Positions 33,858 through 43,216 are shown, numbered from the stretch's first letter. The stretch is 64,000 bases of DNA from Pedobacter frigiditerrae (GCF_032678705.1 NZ_JAVTSS010000002.1:496001-560000); one strand, 5' to 3'. The notes: generated from the letters alone by a model not told the origin. Program-made: numbers and translations.

Positions 33858-35345
33858 ATGAAAGTTTACGAAATCGGTTCTGGCCAATTATCATTGACCA
33901 CTATTGAGCAAATAATTGAAGAAAATTCGACTATAAAATTATCTACTCAAGCAATAGAACGCATTGAAAAATGCAGAAAATACTTAGATGATAAATTAAG
34001 CAATAACGAAGACCCGATTTACGGTATCAATACTGGATTTGGCTACCTACAAAACGTAAAAATTGAGGCTGAAAACCTAACTCAACTTCAGCATAACTTA
34101 TTGTTATCTCACGCTTGCGGAACAGGGCAAGAAGTACCAAATGAGGTAGTGAAATTAATGCTTTTGTTAAAGATACAATCGCTAAGTTACGGTCACTCGG
34201 CTATTGCCTTAACAACTGTACAAAGGTTAGTAGATTTTTATAACCACGATGTTTTACCTATAATTTATACGCAAGGTTCTCTAGGTGCATCTGGCGATTT
34301 AGCTCCACTTGCTCATTTGGCATTACCTTTAATTGGCGAAGGAGAAGTTTATTATCAAGGCAATAAAATTACCACTAAACAGCTTTATCAAAACTTAGGG
34401 TGGCAAAGTTTAACGCTACAAAGCAAAGAAGGCTTAGCCTTGATAAATGGAACACAGTTCATGAGTGCTTATGGAACTTTCTGTTTATTAAAAGCTCAGA
34501 AATTTTCTGCTTGGGCTGATGCAATTGCCGCCATTTCTATTGATGCTTTTGACTGTAGAATTGACCCATTCTTAACATTAAGTCATATCATTAGGCCTCA
34601 TCAAGGACAAATTGCCACTGCTGCTATTATTAACAATTGGCTAGAAGGAAGTGAGTTAATTGCCAGAAAAGGAAAACAAACTCAAGACCCTTATTCTTTC
34701 CGTTGCGTGCCACAAGTACATGGAGCAAGTAAGGATAGCATCAATTACATTAAATCTGTATTTGAAACAGAGATGAATTCGGTGACTGATAATCCGAATG
34801 TTTTTCCTGATGAGGATTTGATTATTTCGGCTGGTAATTTCCACGGACAGCCATTAGCTTTAACCTTAGATTTTTTGTGTTTGGCATTGGCCGAATTAGG
34901 TTCTATTTCAGAGCGAAGAATTTTCCAATTGATTTCAGGAACGAGAGGATTACCACCTTTCTTGGTTAAAAATGCTGGATTAAATTCTGGATTAATGATT
35001 AGCCAATATACCGCGGCTTCAATTGCGAGTGAAAATAAACAATTATGTACACCTGCTTCTGTAGACAGCATTGTGAGTAGCAATGGCCAAGAAGACCACG
35101 TTAGCATGGGTGCAAATGCAGCCACAAAATGTCTTCGCGTTTGCGATAATTTAGAAAGGATTTTGGCTATAGAACTCCTAACAGCAAGCCAAGCACTAGA
35201 ATTAAGATTACCAGAAAAATCATCGGTTAAAATTGAAAAATTAGTGAGTGATTATCGTAAAGTTGTTTCCTTTAATGAGGCTGATAGAATTTTATCGACT
35301 GATATTAAAGTGAGTATTGAGTTTATGAGAAGTAGGAAAGTATAA
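33858..35345 (+). CDS. hutH: histidine ammonia-lyase
   Basis: The 495-residue enzyme converts L-histidine to urocanate and ammonia. The Ala-Ser-Gly triad that forms the MIO cofactor is at residues 144-146 (GSLGASGDLAP). The catalytic loop tyrosine is in YGINTGFG (about 55-62), and FHGQPLAL and the QEDHVSMG segment are also conserved. A start at 33858 gives the full family length. The next pathway enzyme, urocanase (hutU), is 6.2 kb away at 41541; the later steps are outside this window. A palindromic repeat follows the stop. Confidence 0.95.
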   Translation: MKVYEIGSGQLSLTTIEQIIEENSTIKLSTQAIERIEKCRKYLDDKLSNNEDPIYGINTGFGYLQNVKIEAENLTQLQHNLLLSHACGTGQEVPNEVVKLMLLLKIQSLSYGHSAIALTTVQRLVDFYNHDVLPIIYTQGSLGASGDLAPLAHLALPLIGEGEVYYQGNKITTKQLYQNLGWQSLTLQSKEGLALINGTQFMSAYGTFCLLKAQKFSAWADAIAAISIDAFDCRIDPFLTLSHIIRPHQGQIATAAIINNWLEGSELIARKGKQTQDPYSFRCVPQVHGASKDSINYIKSVFETEMNSVTDNPNVFPDEDLIISAGNFHGQPLALTLDFLCLALAELGSISERRIFQLISGTRGLPPFLVKNAGLNSGLMISQYTAASIASENKQLCTPASVDSIVSSNGQEDHVSMGANAATKCLRVCDNLERILAIELLTASQALELRLPEKSSVKIEKLVSDYRKVVSFNEADRILSTDIKVSIEFMRSRKV

Positions 35346-35354
35346 AGTAACTAC

Positions 35355-35426
35355 GTCATTGCGAGTCCTTTCAGGACGAAGCAATCTATCTAGCAAGAAA
35401 GATTGCTTCGCTTCACTCGCAATGAC
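35355..35426. repeat. GTCATTGCGA palindromic element
   Basis: Terminal arms GTCATTGCGAGT/ACTCGCAATGAC and nested GAAGCAATCT/AGATTGCTTC make a compact imperfect palindrome of 72 bases between convergent genes. A second copy lies at 50100-50195. The family is known from many bacteria as a non-autonomous, REP/MITE-like element. Confidence 0.8.
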
Positions 35427-35436
35427 GAGTCTACTA

Positions 35437-36291
35437 TTACTTCTTATACATCTGATTCAAATTAATAGCAGGCATCTGAACCTGTGTTTCATCCGATAGT
35501 TTACCTGAACAATTAGCAACCTTAATATTTTCTAATTTTACATCGGCTATGCCATTTGTAATTAAGTTCAAATTGTTAATGGTGTATTTGTTCTGAACAT
35601 CACGGTCTCCATAAAACTCGATTTCACACTTTCCACTAGTAATAATTGAAACATTCTCAAATGAATTCGTTTCACTTGTTAAGTTTGAATTAATTAATTC
35701 TAAGTTAATTGATTTAACATCATCATTTCTGAAATTAACTGCCGATACATTTTCTGCTTTTATGTTCAGTAGTTTTATATGTGTTTCGGAACCAAGTGAA
35801 ATACCAGTTGAATTTTTAATATCTAACGTTAAGGTATCGGTAGCAGCACTTATGTTTAAGCCCATTGCATTTGACACATTTAAACTTTTTATAGTTGGAG
35901 AATAAACATAAATGTTTACATAATATCTGTGTCTATTTTCTTCCGATTTTGGTTTATCTTTAATTCCGATTTGTAACTGGCCGGTTGCATCAACGGTTGC
36001 AGTGACTATACCTTTTAAATCATTTTGGATTTTAACACCAAACTTTTCGTCTTTAACAAACTGAACATTTAACTCCATTCCTTTAGCGTCAATCTTAACA
36101 GATTCAAATGCAGATGAAACAGCTAAGCTTTCCATGTTTTTAGTAGGTGTGCTAAAACTTTCAATTTTGTAAGCTACATCTTTATAAGTTCCAGTTTTGT
36201 ACATTGTTGCAGATACAATCACCATCCCTAAAACAGGGATTAAAATAAGTGAAGCTGCAAAAGCGATTAATAATTTATTACTTAGTTTCAT
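35437..36291 (-). CDS. hypothetical DUF2807-like (GIN domain) envelope protein
   Basis: From the ATG at 36291 (MKLSNKLLIAFAASLILIPVLGM) the protein has 284 residues: one N-terminal membrane anchor (about 7-30) and an extracytoplasmic part. Its beta-strand repeats with N/S at turns (IKSLNVSNAMGLNISAATDT, then NLELINSNLTSETNS) resemble the beta-helix of the GIN/DUF2807 putative auto-transporter adhesin head. The call is moderate. It is the last gene of the ABC-GntR operon: the regulator gene ends 4 bases upstream. It may be an accessory or surface sensor for that transporter. Confidence 0.7.
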   Translation of the reverse strand: MKLSNKLLIAFAASLILIPVLGMVIVSATMYKTGTYKDVAYKIESFSTPTKNMESLAVSSAFESVKIDAKGMELNVQFVKDEKFGVKIQNDLKGIVTATVDATGQLQIGIKDKPKSEENRHRYYVNIYVYSPTIKSLNVSNAMGLNISAATDTLTLDIKNSTGISLGSETHIKLLNIKAENVSAVNFRNDDVKSINLELINSNLTSETNSFENVSIITSGKCEIEFYGDRDVQNKYTINNLNLITNGIADVKLENIKVANCSGKLSDETQVQMPAINLNQMYKK

Positions 36292-36295
36292 CTCT

Positions 36296-36670
36296 TTAAG
36301 GATTAAAAGTTTCTTTAACAAAAGCGTTGTAGCGAGTTTCTAATTCATCAAACCCGATGTTTAACAGGTAAACATTTCTAAAAACTACAGGAAGTTCTTC
36401 TTCAATAAATTGTGTTTTTAGGTAGTCTTTAACATTTTTCAAGGCATCTTCGGCCACGAAAAACCCGATTCCTCTTTTGTTGCTAATTATATTTTTATTC
36501 TGCAATAATTCGTAAGTACGCATTACTGTATTTGGGTTTACCTCTAGCTCTACTGCCATTTCTCTAACCGAAGAAACTTTTTCGTCTACTTTCCATTTGC
36601 CAAGCAAAATATGCTCGCAAACGTAAGCGGCTATCTGAAGGTATATTGCCTTATTATCTCTAAATTCCAT
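36296..36670 (-). CDS. GntR-family transcriptional regulator, YtrA type
   Basis: The 124-residue protein has the winged helix-turn-helix of GntR regulators (IYLQIAAYVCEHILLGKWKVDEKVSSVREMAVELEVNPNTVMRTYELLQNKNIISN, about 9-70) with only a short C-terminal helical tail, so it is the YtrA subfamily, which controls adjacent ABC transporter genes. It sits third in the operon, 17 bases downstream of the permease gene. A drug, bacitracin or membrane-stress response is plausible from relatives but not shown here. Confidence 0.92.
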   Translation of the reverse strand: MEFRDNKAIYLQIAAYVCEHILLGKWKVDEKVSSVREMAVELEVNPNTVMRTYELLQNKNIISNKRGIGFFVAEDALKNVKDYLKTQFIEEELPVVFRNVYLLNIGFDELETRYNAFVKETFNP

Positions 36671-36687
36671 ATCTATACCGTTTAAAA

Positions 36688-37515
36688 TTAAACCTCTTTT
36701 TCTTTAAGGCGCACATAAGTGATGCTCCAAAATATTGCAGTAAGTGCTACAATTAATAGTACACCTAACCATTCAGCAGTGTTCTGCGACATATGGTTCA
36801 TGTTTCTATTTTCTTGGTCAATTATGATTTTTCCATCGAACAACCACTCGCCCGATTTAATAACGATTGCTGTCCAGATTCCTGAGAAAATCATTACACA
36901 AATTGCTGTTTTGATATAGTGGAATTTGTTAAAGAAGATTGAACCCAGTAAGAAAACGCTGGTTACAAAAAATGGGAAGAAATACAATGGAAGAAATTTC
37001 TCGTGACCGCTATATTTGCTGAACAAGTAAGCTATGTTATCGACACTTGTTACTTCCTTACCGTTATGAACATAAGGTGTAATTTGCTCTACACTAGTGT
37101 ACATCCCTCTTAGTTTTGATACAAACGCTAAATCTGTAATGTAAAACAAGAAAATAAAACTTAAAATTGATAAAATCGAGGTGAAGAAAAGTCCAGTTAA
37201 AAATTTCTCAAAAGTCGAGGCTGGTATCAATAAATCAATAATCGCCTTTGGTTTTTGACCTAAGTGCGCAAAATAACTACTTGCAATAATACTGATGAAT
37301 ATGAAGCCAAAAATCAAAAATAGAGGCTCTCTAAAATTCAAGTCATTTGGAGAAAATGAGTCTGCATACGTAAAGTCTTTCCATAATGCAAAGCCATAAA
37401 ATGCTACTATTACACCTAAGGCAACCACTAAGCTGATTAAATAAATTTTGCCAAATTCTAGCCATTGTCTCTTCAACAAAAGACCAAAACGTTGTATGTT
37501 AAATGTGTTGTTCAT
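36688..37515 (-). CDS. ABC transporter membrane protein of the GntR operon
   Basis: The 275-residue polytopic protein has about six membrane segments (first at about 20-45, last near 250-270) and no recognisable catalytic residues. It starts 13 bases after the ATPase gene on the same strand and precedes the GntR gene, so it is inferred to be the permease half of that transporter. The large loop near 130-165 (TSVEQITPYVHNGKEVTSVD) is probably outside the membrane. The call rests on position and membrane topology. Confidence 0.8.
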   Translation of the reverse strand: MNNTFNIQRFGLLLKRQWLEFGKIYLISLVVALGVIVAFYGFALWKDFTYADSFSPNDLNFREPLFLIFGFIFISIIASSYFAHLGQKPKAIIDLLIPASTFEKFLTGLFFTSILSILSFIFLFYITDLAFVSKLRGMYTSVEQITPYVHNGKEVTSVDNIAYLFSKYSGHEKFLPLYFFPFFVTSVFLLGSIFFNKFHYIKTAICVMIFSGIWTAIVIKSGEWLFDGKIIIDQENRNMNHMSQNTAEWLGVLLIVALTAIFWSITYVRLKEKEV

Positions 37516-37528
37516 GTCTGTTTAAGAT

Positions 37529-38356
37529 TTAGTTAAAAATTGGTTTTAATTTATTTTTCTCTGCCAACACCGCATTGAATAGCAACTCTAGGTCGAGCTT
37601 ACTGTCTTCTTGATGAAAGTTTGGCATTACAGCATTGAAACCTGCCAAAGAAGGCTCAGCATAAATTACTTTATCATCTATTTCTTTTACACGCTTAAAC
37701 ACCAATTTGTCGGTAATCTCTTCTACCGATGCTTTTAATGCAACACTATTTTCATCTAACATGATTACCGTATCAATTAAATTATCTAAATCTCTTACTT
37801 GGTGTGTAGAGATAATGATGCATTTATCTTCTGTTAAAGCGGATGCCATAATTTTACGAAACTGAGCCTTAGAAGGAATGTCTAAACCGTTTGTAGGTTC
37901 ATCCATTATAATTAATTTGGCATTTGTGGCTAAGCCAAAGGCGATGATTACCTTTTTCTTCTGACCATAAGACATATTAATTAATTTCTGTCCTACTGGA
38001 ATGTCAAACTCGGCTAACAAAGCAGTAAAATAAGGATGGTCGAAGTTTGGATAAAAAGCTGCATTTGCTTTTACATAAGCATCTATTTTAACCGATGGCA
38101 AATAAAACTCCTCTGGTATAAAACAGATTTGCTCTAATAAAGCAGGTTGACGCTTTGCAGGATTAAAACCCAACACGTCCATGCTTCCGCTTTCAGCGTA
38201 AACTAATCCTGCTAGGTTTTTTAATAAGGTTGATTTACCAGCACCGTTCTTGCCAAGCAATCCATATATATGACCATTGCTTAATTGCATGCTCAAGTTT
38301 TTGAATAACAGTTGATGTTTGCTGTAACCAAAATTTAGGTTGTTAATTTTAATCAT
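37529..38356 (-). CDS. ABC transporter ATP-binding protein of the GntR operon
   Basis: The 275-residue ATPase has Walker A GKNGAGKST (about 35-43), signature MSYGQKKKV (a variant of LSGGQ), Walker B LIIMDEPTNGLD and H-loop STHQ. It is the first gene of a four-gene minus-strand operon (ATPase, permease, GntR regulator, DUF2807-like protein). It probably exports an antibiotic or lipid-type compound, as in YtrA-controlled systems. No clear promoter is seen. The upstream 295 bases hold a perfect palindrome. Confidence 0.93.
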   Translation of the reverse strand: MIKINNLNFGYSKHQLLFKNLSMQLSNGHIYGLLGKNGAGKSTLLKNLAGLVYAESGSMDVLGFNPAKRQPALLEQICFIPEEFYLPSVKIDAYVKANAAFYPNFDHPYFTALLAEFDIPVGQKLINMSYGQKKKVIIAFGLATNAKLIIMDEPTNGLDIPSKAQFRKIMASALTEDKCIIISTHQVRDLDNLIDTVIMLDENSVALKASVEEITDKLVFKRVKEIDDKVIYAEPSLAGFNAVMPNFHQEDSKLDLELLFNAVLAEKNKLKPIFN

Positions 38357-38495
38357 TCTCTACTGTATTAGTTAAATAATACACTAAAGTATGTGCTATT
38401 TTTGAAACCACCAAATTATTTGTGAAAAAAAATTTTGGATGATGTTTGATAGACCATAGATAATTGGCCTTGATGTTTTCAAAAGGCATAAAATA

Positions 38496-38534
38496 GCCGC
38501 AGATTCGCAGATTAATAATCTGCGAATCTGCGGC
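38496..38534. repeat. perfect 18-bp-arm palindrome
   Basis: GCCGCAGATTCGCAGATT (38496-38513) and its exact reverse complement (38517-38534) enclose a 3-base AAT loop. It lies in the 295-base gap between two minus-strand genes. No T run follows either end, so it is not a classical terminator. The remaining gap holds the simple repeat at 38628 and no gene I can support. Confidence 0.85.
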
Positions 38535-38627
38535 CAGCAATTTGTTTCGGTCGGTGAGACACCAACCGATAGACTTCAGACTATACAACCAATGTTAAGC
38601 GAAGTGAAATCCCGATTTCTTGGGAAA

Positions 38628-38651
38628 CAATTGAACTAATGAACCAATGAA
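38628..38651. repeat. AATGAACY simple repeat
   Basis: CAATTGAACT, AATGAACC, AATGAACT follow one another at the 3' end of the TonB receptor gene. The same octamer array occurs at 60212-60245, at another gene's 3' end. Confidence 0.6.
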
Positions 38652-40949
38652 CTACAAAAGCGGAACGCTAATTCCCAAACTCACGTTTCTTCCAGCATTA
38701 TAAATTCCAGCTGGTTTATATCTACTTTGGTGATTGTAATAAAGTTTATCAGTTAAATTTTGTCCTGTTAACCAAATATTGATTTTACCGTTTTTTACTT
38801 TTAGTGAAGTCCCAATGCCTGCATCTAGTAAAGTATAACCATCAGTTTCTGTCTCAAAACTATCAAAGCGGTTTTGCTTAAACACGTTTGTTACCCCAAT
38901 TTTAATAAAACTATCTTTTAATCCTTTAATCGTAGGTTCAAAACGCAATTCGTTATTTAAACTAGCTGCAGGTATAAATGGCAATGCAGAGTTATCAGCC
39001 AGATTTTTTGCTCTTACATAAGCAAATGTATTTTCAAAGTGTAGCGACTTAATCAAATGGAAATCTACTGAAGCTTCTCCTCCTAAAAACTGGGCATCAG
39101 TTTGTACAAAGCGATATAAAGGTAAAATGCTAACTGTTCCATCCTCTTCATCGTACGGAATGGTTTCGTTGTTAAAATTACCGGGATAGATATAGTTATA
39201 TATGCGGTTGCTATATGCATTCAACCCTAAGGTTACTTTTTCAGCATTATATTCTAAACCTAAATCAAATTGCAAACTTGTTTCCTGTTTTAAATTGCTG
39301 TTTCCAACCTCGTATCTAAAAGTACCTTCATGTTTACCATTTGCACCCAGCTCGGCAATGTTTGGCGCCCTAAAGCCAGAACCCACATTTCCTTTTAGGT
39401 TTAAATTTTTAGCTAATTCAAAAGCAAAACCTACCGAACCAGAAACATTAGAGAAGTTATTGTTAAAGGCAGTAAACACTTGGTTTCCATCTTCAAACAA
39501 ATCCTTACCATCTATGTTTTTATAGTCGTAACGCACACCAGCATTTAATGCCCCATTTTTAAAGTTACGTTTCAAATAGGCGAAAACTCCAATGTTATCA
39601 CTCACATAATCTGGAATTAAAAACTCATCGCCAGTGTTAACATTGGTTTGATGCATTCCTTGTACACCGATTGTTGGCTCCCAAGTTCCGCTATTTGCGA
39701 AAGAATATTTCACATCATAGGTATAAGAATTCAACCCTAAATTTAATCCAGGTTCGTCTTTACTTTCTTCAAATTCTTTACGGATATTTCTCTGTAAAGC
39801 TAAAGTAGTTTTCAATTGTCCACCGCCTAAAAGGATGTTACTATTTATCGCAGCACGATAATGATTAATGTTTTGAAAAGGCAATCCTAATTTTCTTTTT
39901 TTAGCATCGCTATTAGAAATCACGTTTCCATCTTCATCCAAATAATCGCCGTTGGCATCTGGACCTTCCTCTACTAAGCCAACATTCGTGTTAAATCTCG
40001 ATAGACTTAAATGAGCATAACCCCAAGTTTTATTTAAACCCAGCATGGTGTTAAAATTGGTTTCATTAAATCCAGAGTTCGGTACAGTATGGTCTTTATA
40101 ACTAAAACCATAAGCATTTTTATAAGAAACACGACCACGATACACAAAACCGTTTGTATTGCCCTGCAACATTAAAGACGATGCAGTTAAACCGTTGTTA
40201 GTTCCATAACTGGTCGTGAAATTTCCATTAAAATCTCCTGCTGGTGGCACCAAATCATCAATAATATTGATAACGCCACCTAAAGCATCAGAACCGTAAA
40301 GTAAACTTGCAGGCCCTTTTAAAATCTCAATTCTATTGGCAGAAAACTGGTCGACCTCTACTCCATGTTCATCTCCCCATTGTTGCGCTTCTTCCCTTGC
40401 TCCATCAACGATAGTTAAAACTCGGTTATATCCCAAGCCTCTAATTGAAGGTTTTGAAATGGCTCCTCCAGTGGTAACTTGAGAAATTCCAGGGACTTTA
40501 GAAACGGCATCAATAATATTTGTTCCGGCCGATTGAGCTAATTTTTCTCGATTTACAGAAACTACGGCCAAACTGTTGGTTTTGTTGTTAGAGCTATATG
40601 GAGTTCCCGTAATTACCACTTCGGCACTTTCAATAACTGAAGCTTCCAAAGCAAACGTAACTGTCGCGTTTGAACTCAAATCTACTTGTTGAGAAGTGGT
40701 TTTGTAACCAACGTATCTAACCTCAACCAAAAACTTACCTTTTGCAGGTACATTGGTAAAAGTAAACTCTCCATTTGAGTTGGTGGTAGTGGTAGCTTTT
40801 AAATCGGAAATATATACAGTAGCGCCAGAAAGAGGCTCTTTGGTATTAGCATCAGTAACTTTCCCTTTAAACTCTGCTAAAACATTGGCAAAAGTTGGGA
40901 CGGTAAAAAAAATAAGTAGTACAACCAGTAATAGGTGTATCTTTTTCAT
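38652..40949 (-). CDS. TonB-dependent outer-membrane receptor
   Basis: The 765-residue receptor has a signal peptide (about 1-22), a carboxypeptidase-like domain (about 25-110), a TonB plug (about 120-235: VVITGTPYSSNN ... SIRGLGYNRVLTIVDGAREE, then GVEVDQFSANRIEILKGPAS and LYGSDALGGVINI) and a 22-strand-type barrel with the usual terminal NLTDKLYYNHQSRYKP region. The substrate is unknown. The adjacent Cys/His-rich small protein hints at a metal or metal complex. Two inverted repeats of TTTGACAAA lie just upstream and may be operators. The rather short plug-proximal TonB box is not clearly readable. Confidence 0.92.
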   Translation of the reverse strand: MKKIHLLLVVLLIFFTVPTFANVLAEFKGKVTDANTKEPLSGATVYISDLKATTTTNSNGEFTFTNVPAKGKFLVEVRYVGYKTTSQQVDLSSNATVTFALEASVIESAEVVITGTPYSSNNKTNSLAVVSVNREKLAQSAGTNIIDAVSKVPGISQVTTGGAISKPSIRGLGYNRVLTIVDGAREEAQQWGDEHGVEVDQFSANRIEILKGPASLLYGSDALGGVINIIDDLVPPAGDFNGNFTTSYGTNNGLTASSLMLQGNTNGFVYRGRVSYKNAYGFSYKDHTVPNSGFNETNFNTMLGLNKTWGYAHLSLSRFNTNVGLVEEGPDANGDYLDEDGNVISNSDAKKRKLGLPFQNINHYRAAINSNILLGGGQLKTTLALQRNIRKEFEESKDEPGLNLGLNSYTYDVKYSFANSGTWEPTIGVQGMHQTNVNTGDEFLIPDYVSDNIGVFAYLKRNFKNGALNAGVRYDYKNIDGKDLFEDGNQVFTAFNNNFSNVSGSVGFAFELAKNLNLKGNVGSGFRAPNIAELGANGKHEGTFRYEVGNSNLKQETSLQFDLGLEYNAEKVTLGLNAYSNRIYNYIYPGNFNNETIPYDEEDGTVSILPLYRFVQTDAQFLGGEASVDFHLIKSLHFENTFAYVRAKNLADNSALPFIPAASLNNELRFEPTIKGLKDSFIKIGVTNVFKQNRFDSFETETDGYTLLDAGIGTSLKVKNGKINIWLTGQNLTDKLYYNHQSRYKPAGIYNAGRNVSLGISVPLL

Positions 40950-41029
40950 ATTAATATATTTAAGTATAAACTGAATAGCTTAAAGCCATCGTTTATCAAA
41001 CGATTAGATAATAAAGATTTTGTAATTCT

Positions 41030-41129
41030 ACTTTGACAAAATTTTATGCGTTTAGCCTTTATTTTGTCAAAGTTCAAAATGATAAACTTTGACAAACTAT
41101 ATAGCAGCTGTCGACAAGTTTGTCAAAGT
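41030..41129. promoter_or_regulatory. two perfect inverted repeats of a TTTGACAAA motif
   Basis: ACTTTGACAAAAT/ATTTTGTCAAAGT (41030-41042, 41061-41073; 13-bp arms) and ACTTTGACAAAC/GTTTGTCAAAGT (41086-41097, 41118-41129; 12-bp arms) sit in tandem in the 190-base spacer before the receptor gene. Four copies of one motif in a promoter region suggest cooperative binding by a dimeric regulator. RNA hairpins are the alternative. Confidence 0.5.
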
Positions 41130-41139
41130 AATAGAGATA

Positions 41140-41475
41140 TTACGAAAAAACTGGAGGTCCTCGTAACGAGGTAGAAATCAGTTCGGTGTATGAACTGGTT
41201 ACAATTGGCAAATTCTTAGACATCAACTTACTGTTTAAATAAGTGATAAAATTTGCGCTTGAAAGTGTATAATTCTTCTCGAAATGAGCCTTACAAATCA
41301 GACAGGTATCAGCGTTTGTTTTAACGTGAACCTTATGTGTACAGTTTTTTTCGACAGAATTAGCAGCAACTTCTACATGATGATGCAAAGCGCTCCAAGG
41401 TGTGATGGCAAGGGAAAATACCCAAAGCATAACCAAGGTTAAAATTCGTTGAATATGTAAACGTCGCTTTTTCAA
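41140..41475 (-). CDS. small Cys/His-rich exported protein beside TonB receptor
   Basis: The 111-residue protein has a basic start and hydrophobic anchor or signal (about 8-30: ILTLVMLWVFSLAITPW). A His cluster follows (ALHHHVEV), then CTHKVHV and TCLICKAHFEKNY with a CxxC pair. It ends TSLRGPP. The pattern resembles DUF2946-type small proteins that accompany metal-linked TonB receptors, but I cannot assign the family. It lies 190 bases upstream of the receptor on the same strand; whether they share a transcript is unclear. Metal binding is inferred from the His/Cys content. Confidence 0.75.
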   Translation of the reverse strand: MKKRRLHIQRILTLVMLWVFSLAITPWSALHHHVEVAANSVEKNCTHKVHVKTNADTCLICKAHFEKNYTLSSANFITYLNSKLMSKNLPIVTSSYTELISTSLRGPPVFS

Positions 41476-41512
41476 TTTCTATGGCAAACCTAAACAAATA
41501 ACAATAATTTTC

Positions 41513-41520
41513 TACATTTG
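41513..41520 (+). promoter_or_regulatory. TAnnTTTG promoter element of hutU
   Basis: TACATTTG fits the Bacteroidota -7 element, 20 bases before the ATG at 41541, in the 65-base spacer to the divergent small gene. Confidence 0.45.
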
Positions 41521-41540
41521 GCTTGTAACATTGCCTTGAT

Positions 41541-43211
41541 ATGACCACAAATATAAACGAAGGTTTAAACCTAAAAGTTAAGAACACACCAACCGGAAAT
41601 ACATTAACCTGTAAAGGTTGGGTACAAGAAGCAGCGTTGAGAATGCTGTTAAATAACCTAGACCCTGAGGTTGCCGAACGACCAGAAGATTTAATTGTTT
41701 ATGGAGGAAGAGGCAAAGCTGCTCGTAACAAAGAAGCGCTAGAATTAATCATTAAAGCTTTAAAAAACTTAGAAGATGACGAAACCTTATTAATTCAATC
41801 GGGTAAACCTGTAGGCGTTTTACGGACTCATAAAGATGCGCCAAGGGTTTTGATTTCTAACTCGCAATTAGTTCCAAAATGGGCAACACAGCAACATTTT
41901 GATGAATTAGAGGATAAAGGTTTAATGATGTACGGCCAAATGACCGCTGGTTCTTGGATTTACATCGGCTCGCAGGGAATTGTTCAAGGCACTTACGAAA
42001 CTTACTCGGCTCTTGCAAAAAAACATTTTCAAAGCAATTTAAAAGGAACTTTAAATGTTACGGCTGGTTTAGGCGGAATGGGCGGCGCACAACCTTTGGC
42101 AATCACCATGAGCCAAGGGGTTTGCCTAGCGGCGGATGTTGAAGAATGGCGCATCAAAAAGCGTTTAGAAACCAGATATATTGATGAGATTGCTTATGAT
42201 ATTGATGAAGCAATCGACAAAGCATTGCAATACAAAAACGAAAACAAGGCACTTTCAATTGGTGTAGTTTGCAACGCAGTTGAGCTTTTACAAAGATTGA
42301 TTGATAGAAATATTGTTCCAGATACATTAACCGACCAAACTTCTGCACACGACCCATTGATTGGTTATTTCCCAGAGGGATTGAGTGTTGCTGAAGCAAA
42401 TGTTTTAAGAACAGAAAATCCTGATGAATATACCAAGCGTTCTTATGCCACCATGGCAAAACACGTTCAGCAAATGCTGGAGTTACAAAAACGTGGAGCT
42501 ATTACTTTTGATTATGGCAATAACTTACGAGGAAGAGCTTTAGAAGCAGGTGTTAAAAACGCTTTCGATTTTCCAGGGTTTGTACCTGCTTATATTCGTC
42601 CCTTGTTTTGTGAAGGAAAAGGACCTTTTAGATGGGCAGCTTTAAGCGGCGACCCACAAGATATATATGAAACTGATAAATTGATTTTAGAACTTTTTCC
42701 AGAAAATGAAAGTTTACGTCAGTGGATTACAATGGCACAAGAACGAATAGCTTTTCAGGGATTACCTGCCAGAATTTGTTGGTTAGGACAAGGCGAACGA
42801 GAAAAAGCTGGTCTAGCATTTAACAAATTGGTAGCAGATGGAAAAGTAAAAGCACCTATTGTTATTGGTCGCGACCATTTGGATACAGGTTCTGTTGCTT
42901 CTCCAAATCGCGAAACTGAAGCTATGCTTGATGGTTCTGACGCCGTAGCAGATTGGCCGATATTAAACGCTTTGATTAATACAGCTGGTGGTGCAAGTTG
43001 GGTTTCTTTGCATCATGGTGGTGGTGTGGGCATTGGTTATTCTATTCATGCTGGTATGGTTATCGTTGCAGATGGAACGGAAGATGCAGCAATTCGCATT
43101 AAGCGTGTATTACATAACGACCCTGCAATGGGCGTAATCCGTCACGCTGATGCTGGTTATGATATTGCAAAAGATACATTAAGAAAACATAGGTTGGGTT
43201 TGAAAGACTAA
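41541..43211 (+). CDS. hutU: urocanate hydratase
   Basis: The 556-residue enzyme hydrates urocanate to imidazolonepropionate, the second step of histidine breakdown. Family landmarks are [10 protein letters not shown] near residue 52, the NAD-binding loop [12 protein letters not shown] (about 172-183), [21 protein letters not shown] with the active-site cysteine region, and [11 protein letters not shown] near 493. It starts its own transcript with a TAnnTTTG element. hutH is 6 kb upstream on the same strand, so the pathway is not one operon here. A terminator-like hairpin follows. Confidence 0.96.
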   Translation: MTTNINEGLNLKVKNTPTGNTLTCKGWVQEAALRMLLNNLDPEVAERPEDLIVYGGRGKAARNKEALELIIKALKNLEDDETLLIQSGKPVGVLRTHKDAPRVLISNSQLVPKWATQQHFDELEDKGLMMYGQMTAGSWIYIGSQGIVQGTYETYSALAKKHFQSNLKGTLNVTAGLGGMGGAQPLAITMSQGVCLAADVEEWRIKKRLETRYIDEIAYDIDEAIDKALQYKNENKALSIGVVCNAVELLQRLIDRNIVPDTLTDQTSAHDPLIGYFPEGLSVAEANVLRTENPDEYTKRSYATMAKHVQQMLELQKRGAITFDYGNNLRGRALEAGVKNAFDFPGFVPAYIRPLFCEGKGPFRWAALSGDPQDIYETDKLILELFPENESLRQWITMAQERIAFQGLPARICWLGQGEREKAGLAFNKLVADGKVKAPIVIGRDHLDTGSVASPNRETEAMLDGSDAVADWPILNALINTAGGASWVSLHHGGGVGIGYSIHAGMVIVADGTEDAAIRIKRVLHNDPAMGVIRHADAGYDIAKDTLRKHRLGLKD

Positions 43212-43216
43212 TTAGT

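Noticed and set aside
35355..35426. CRISPR-like array
   Set aside because: It is a single palindrome with nested arms; no regularly spaced direct repeats or spacers, and no cas genes in the window.
38349..38588. 79-codon minus-strand frame upstream of the ABC ATPase
   Set aside because: It reads through the perfect 18-bp palindrome (38496-38534), has unusual composition for a protein and overlaps the ATPase start; no family features.
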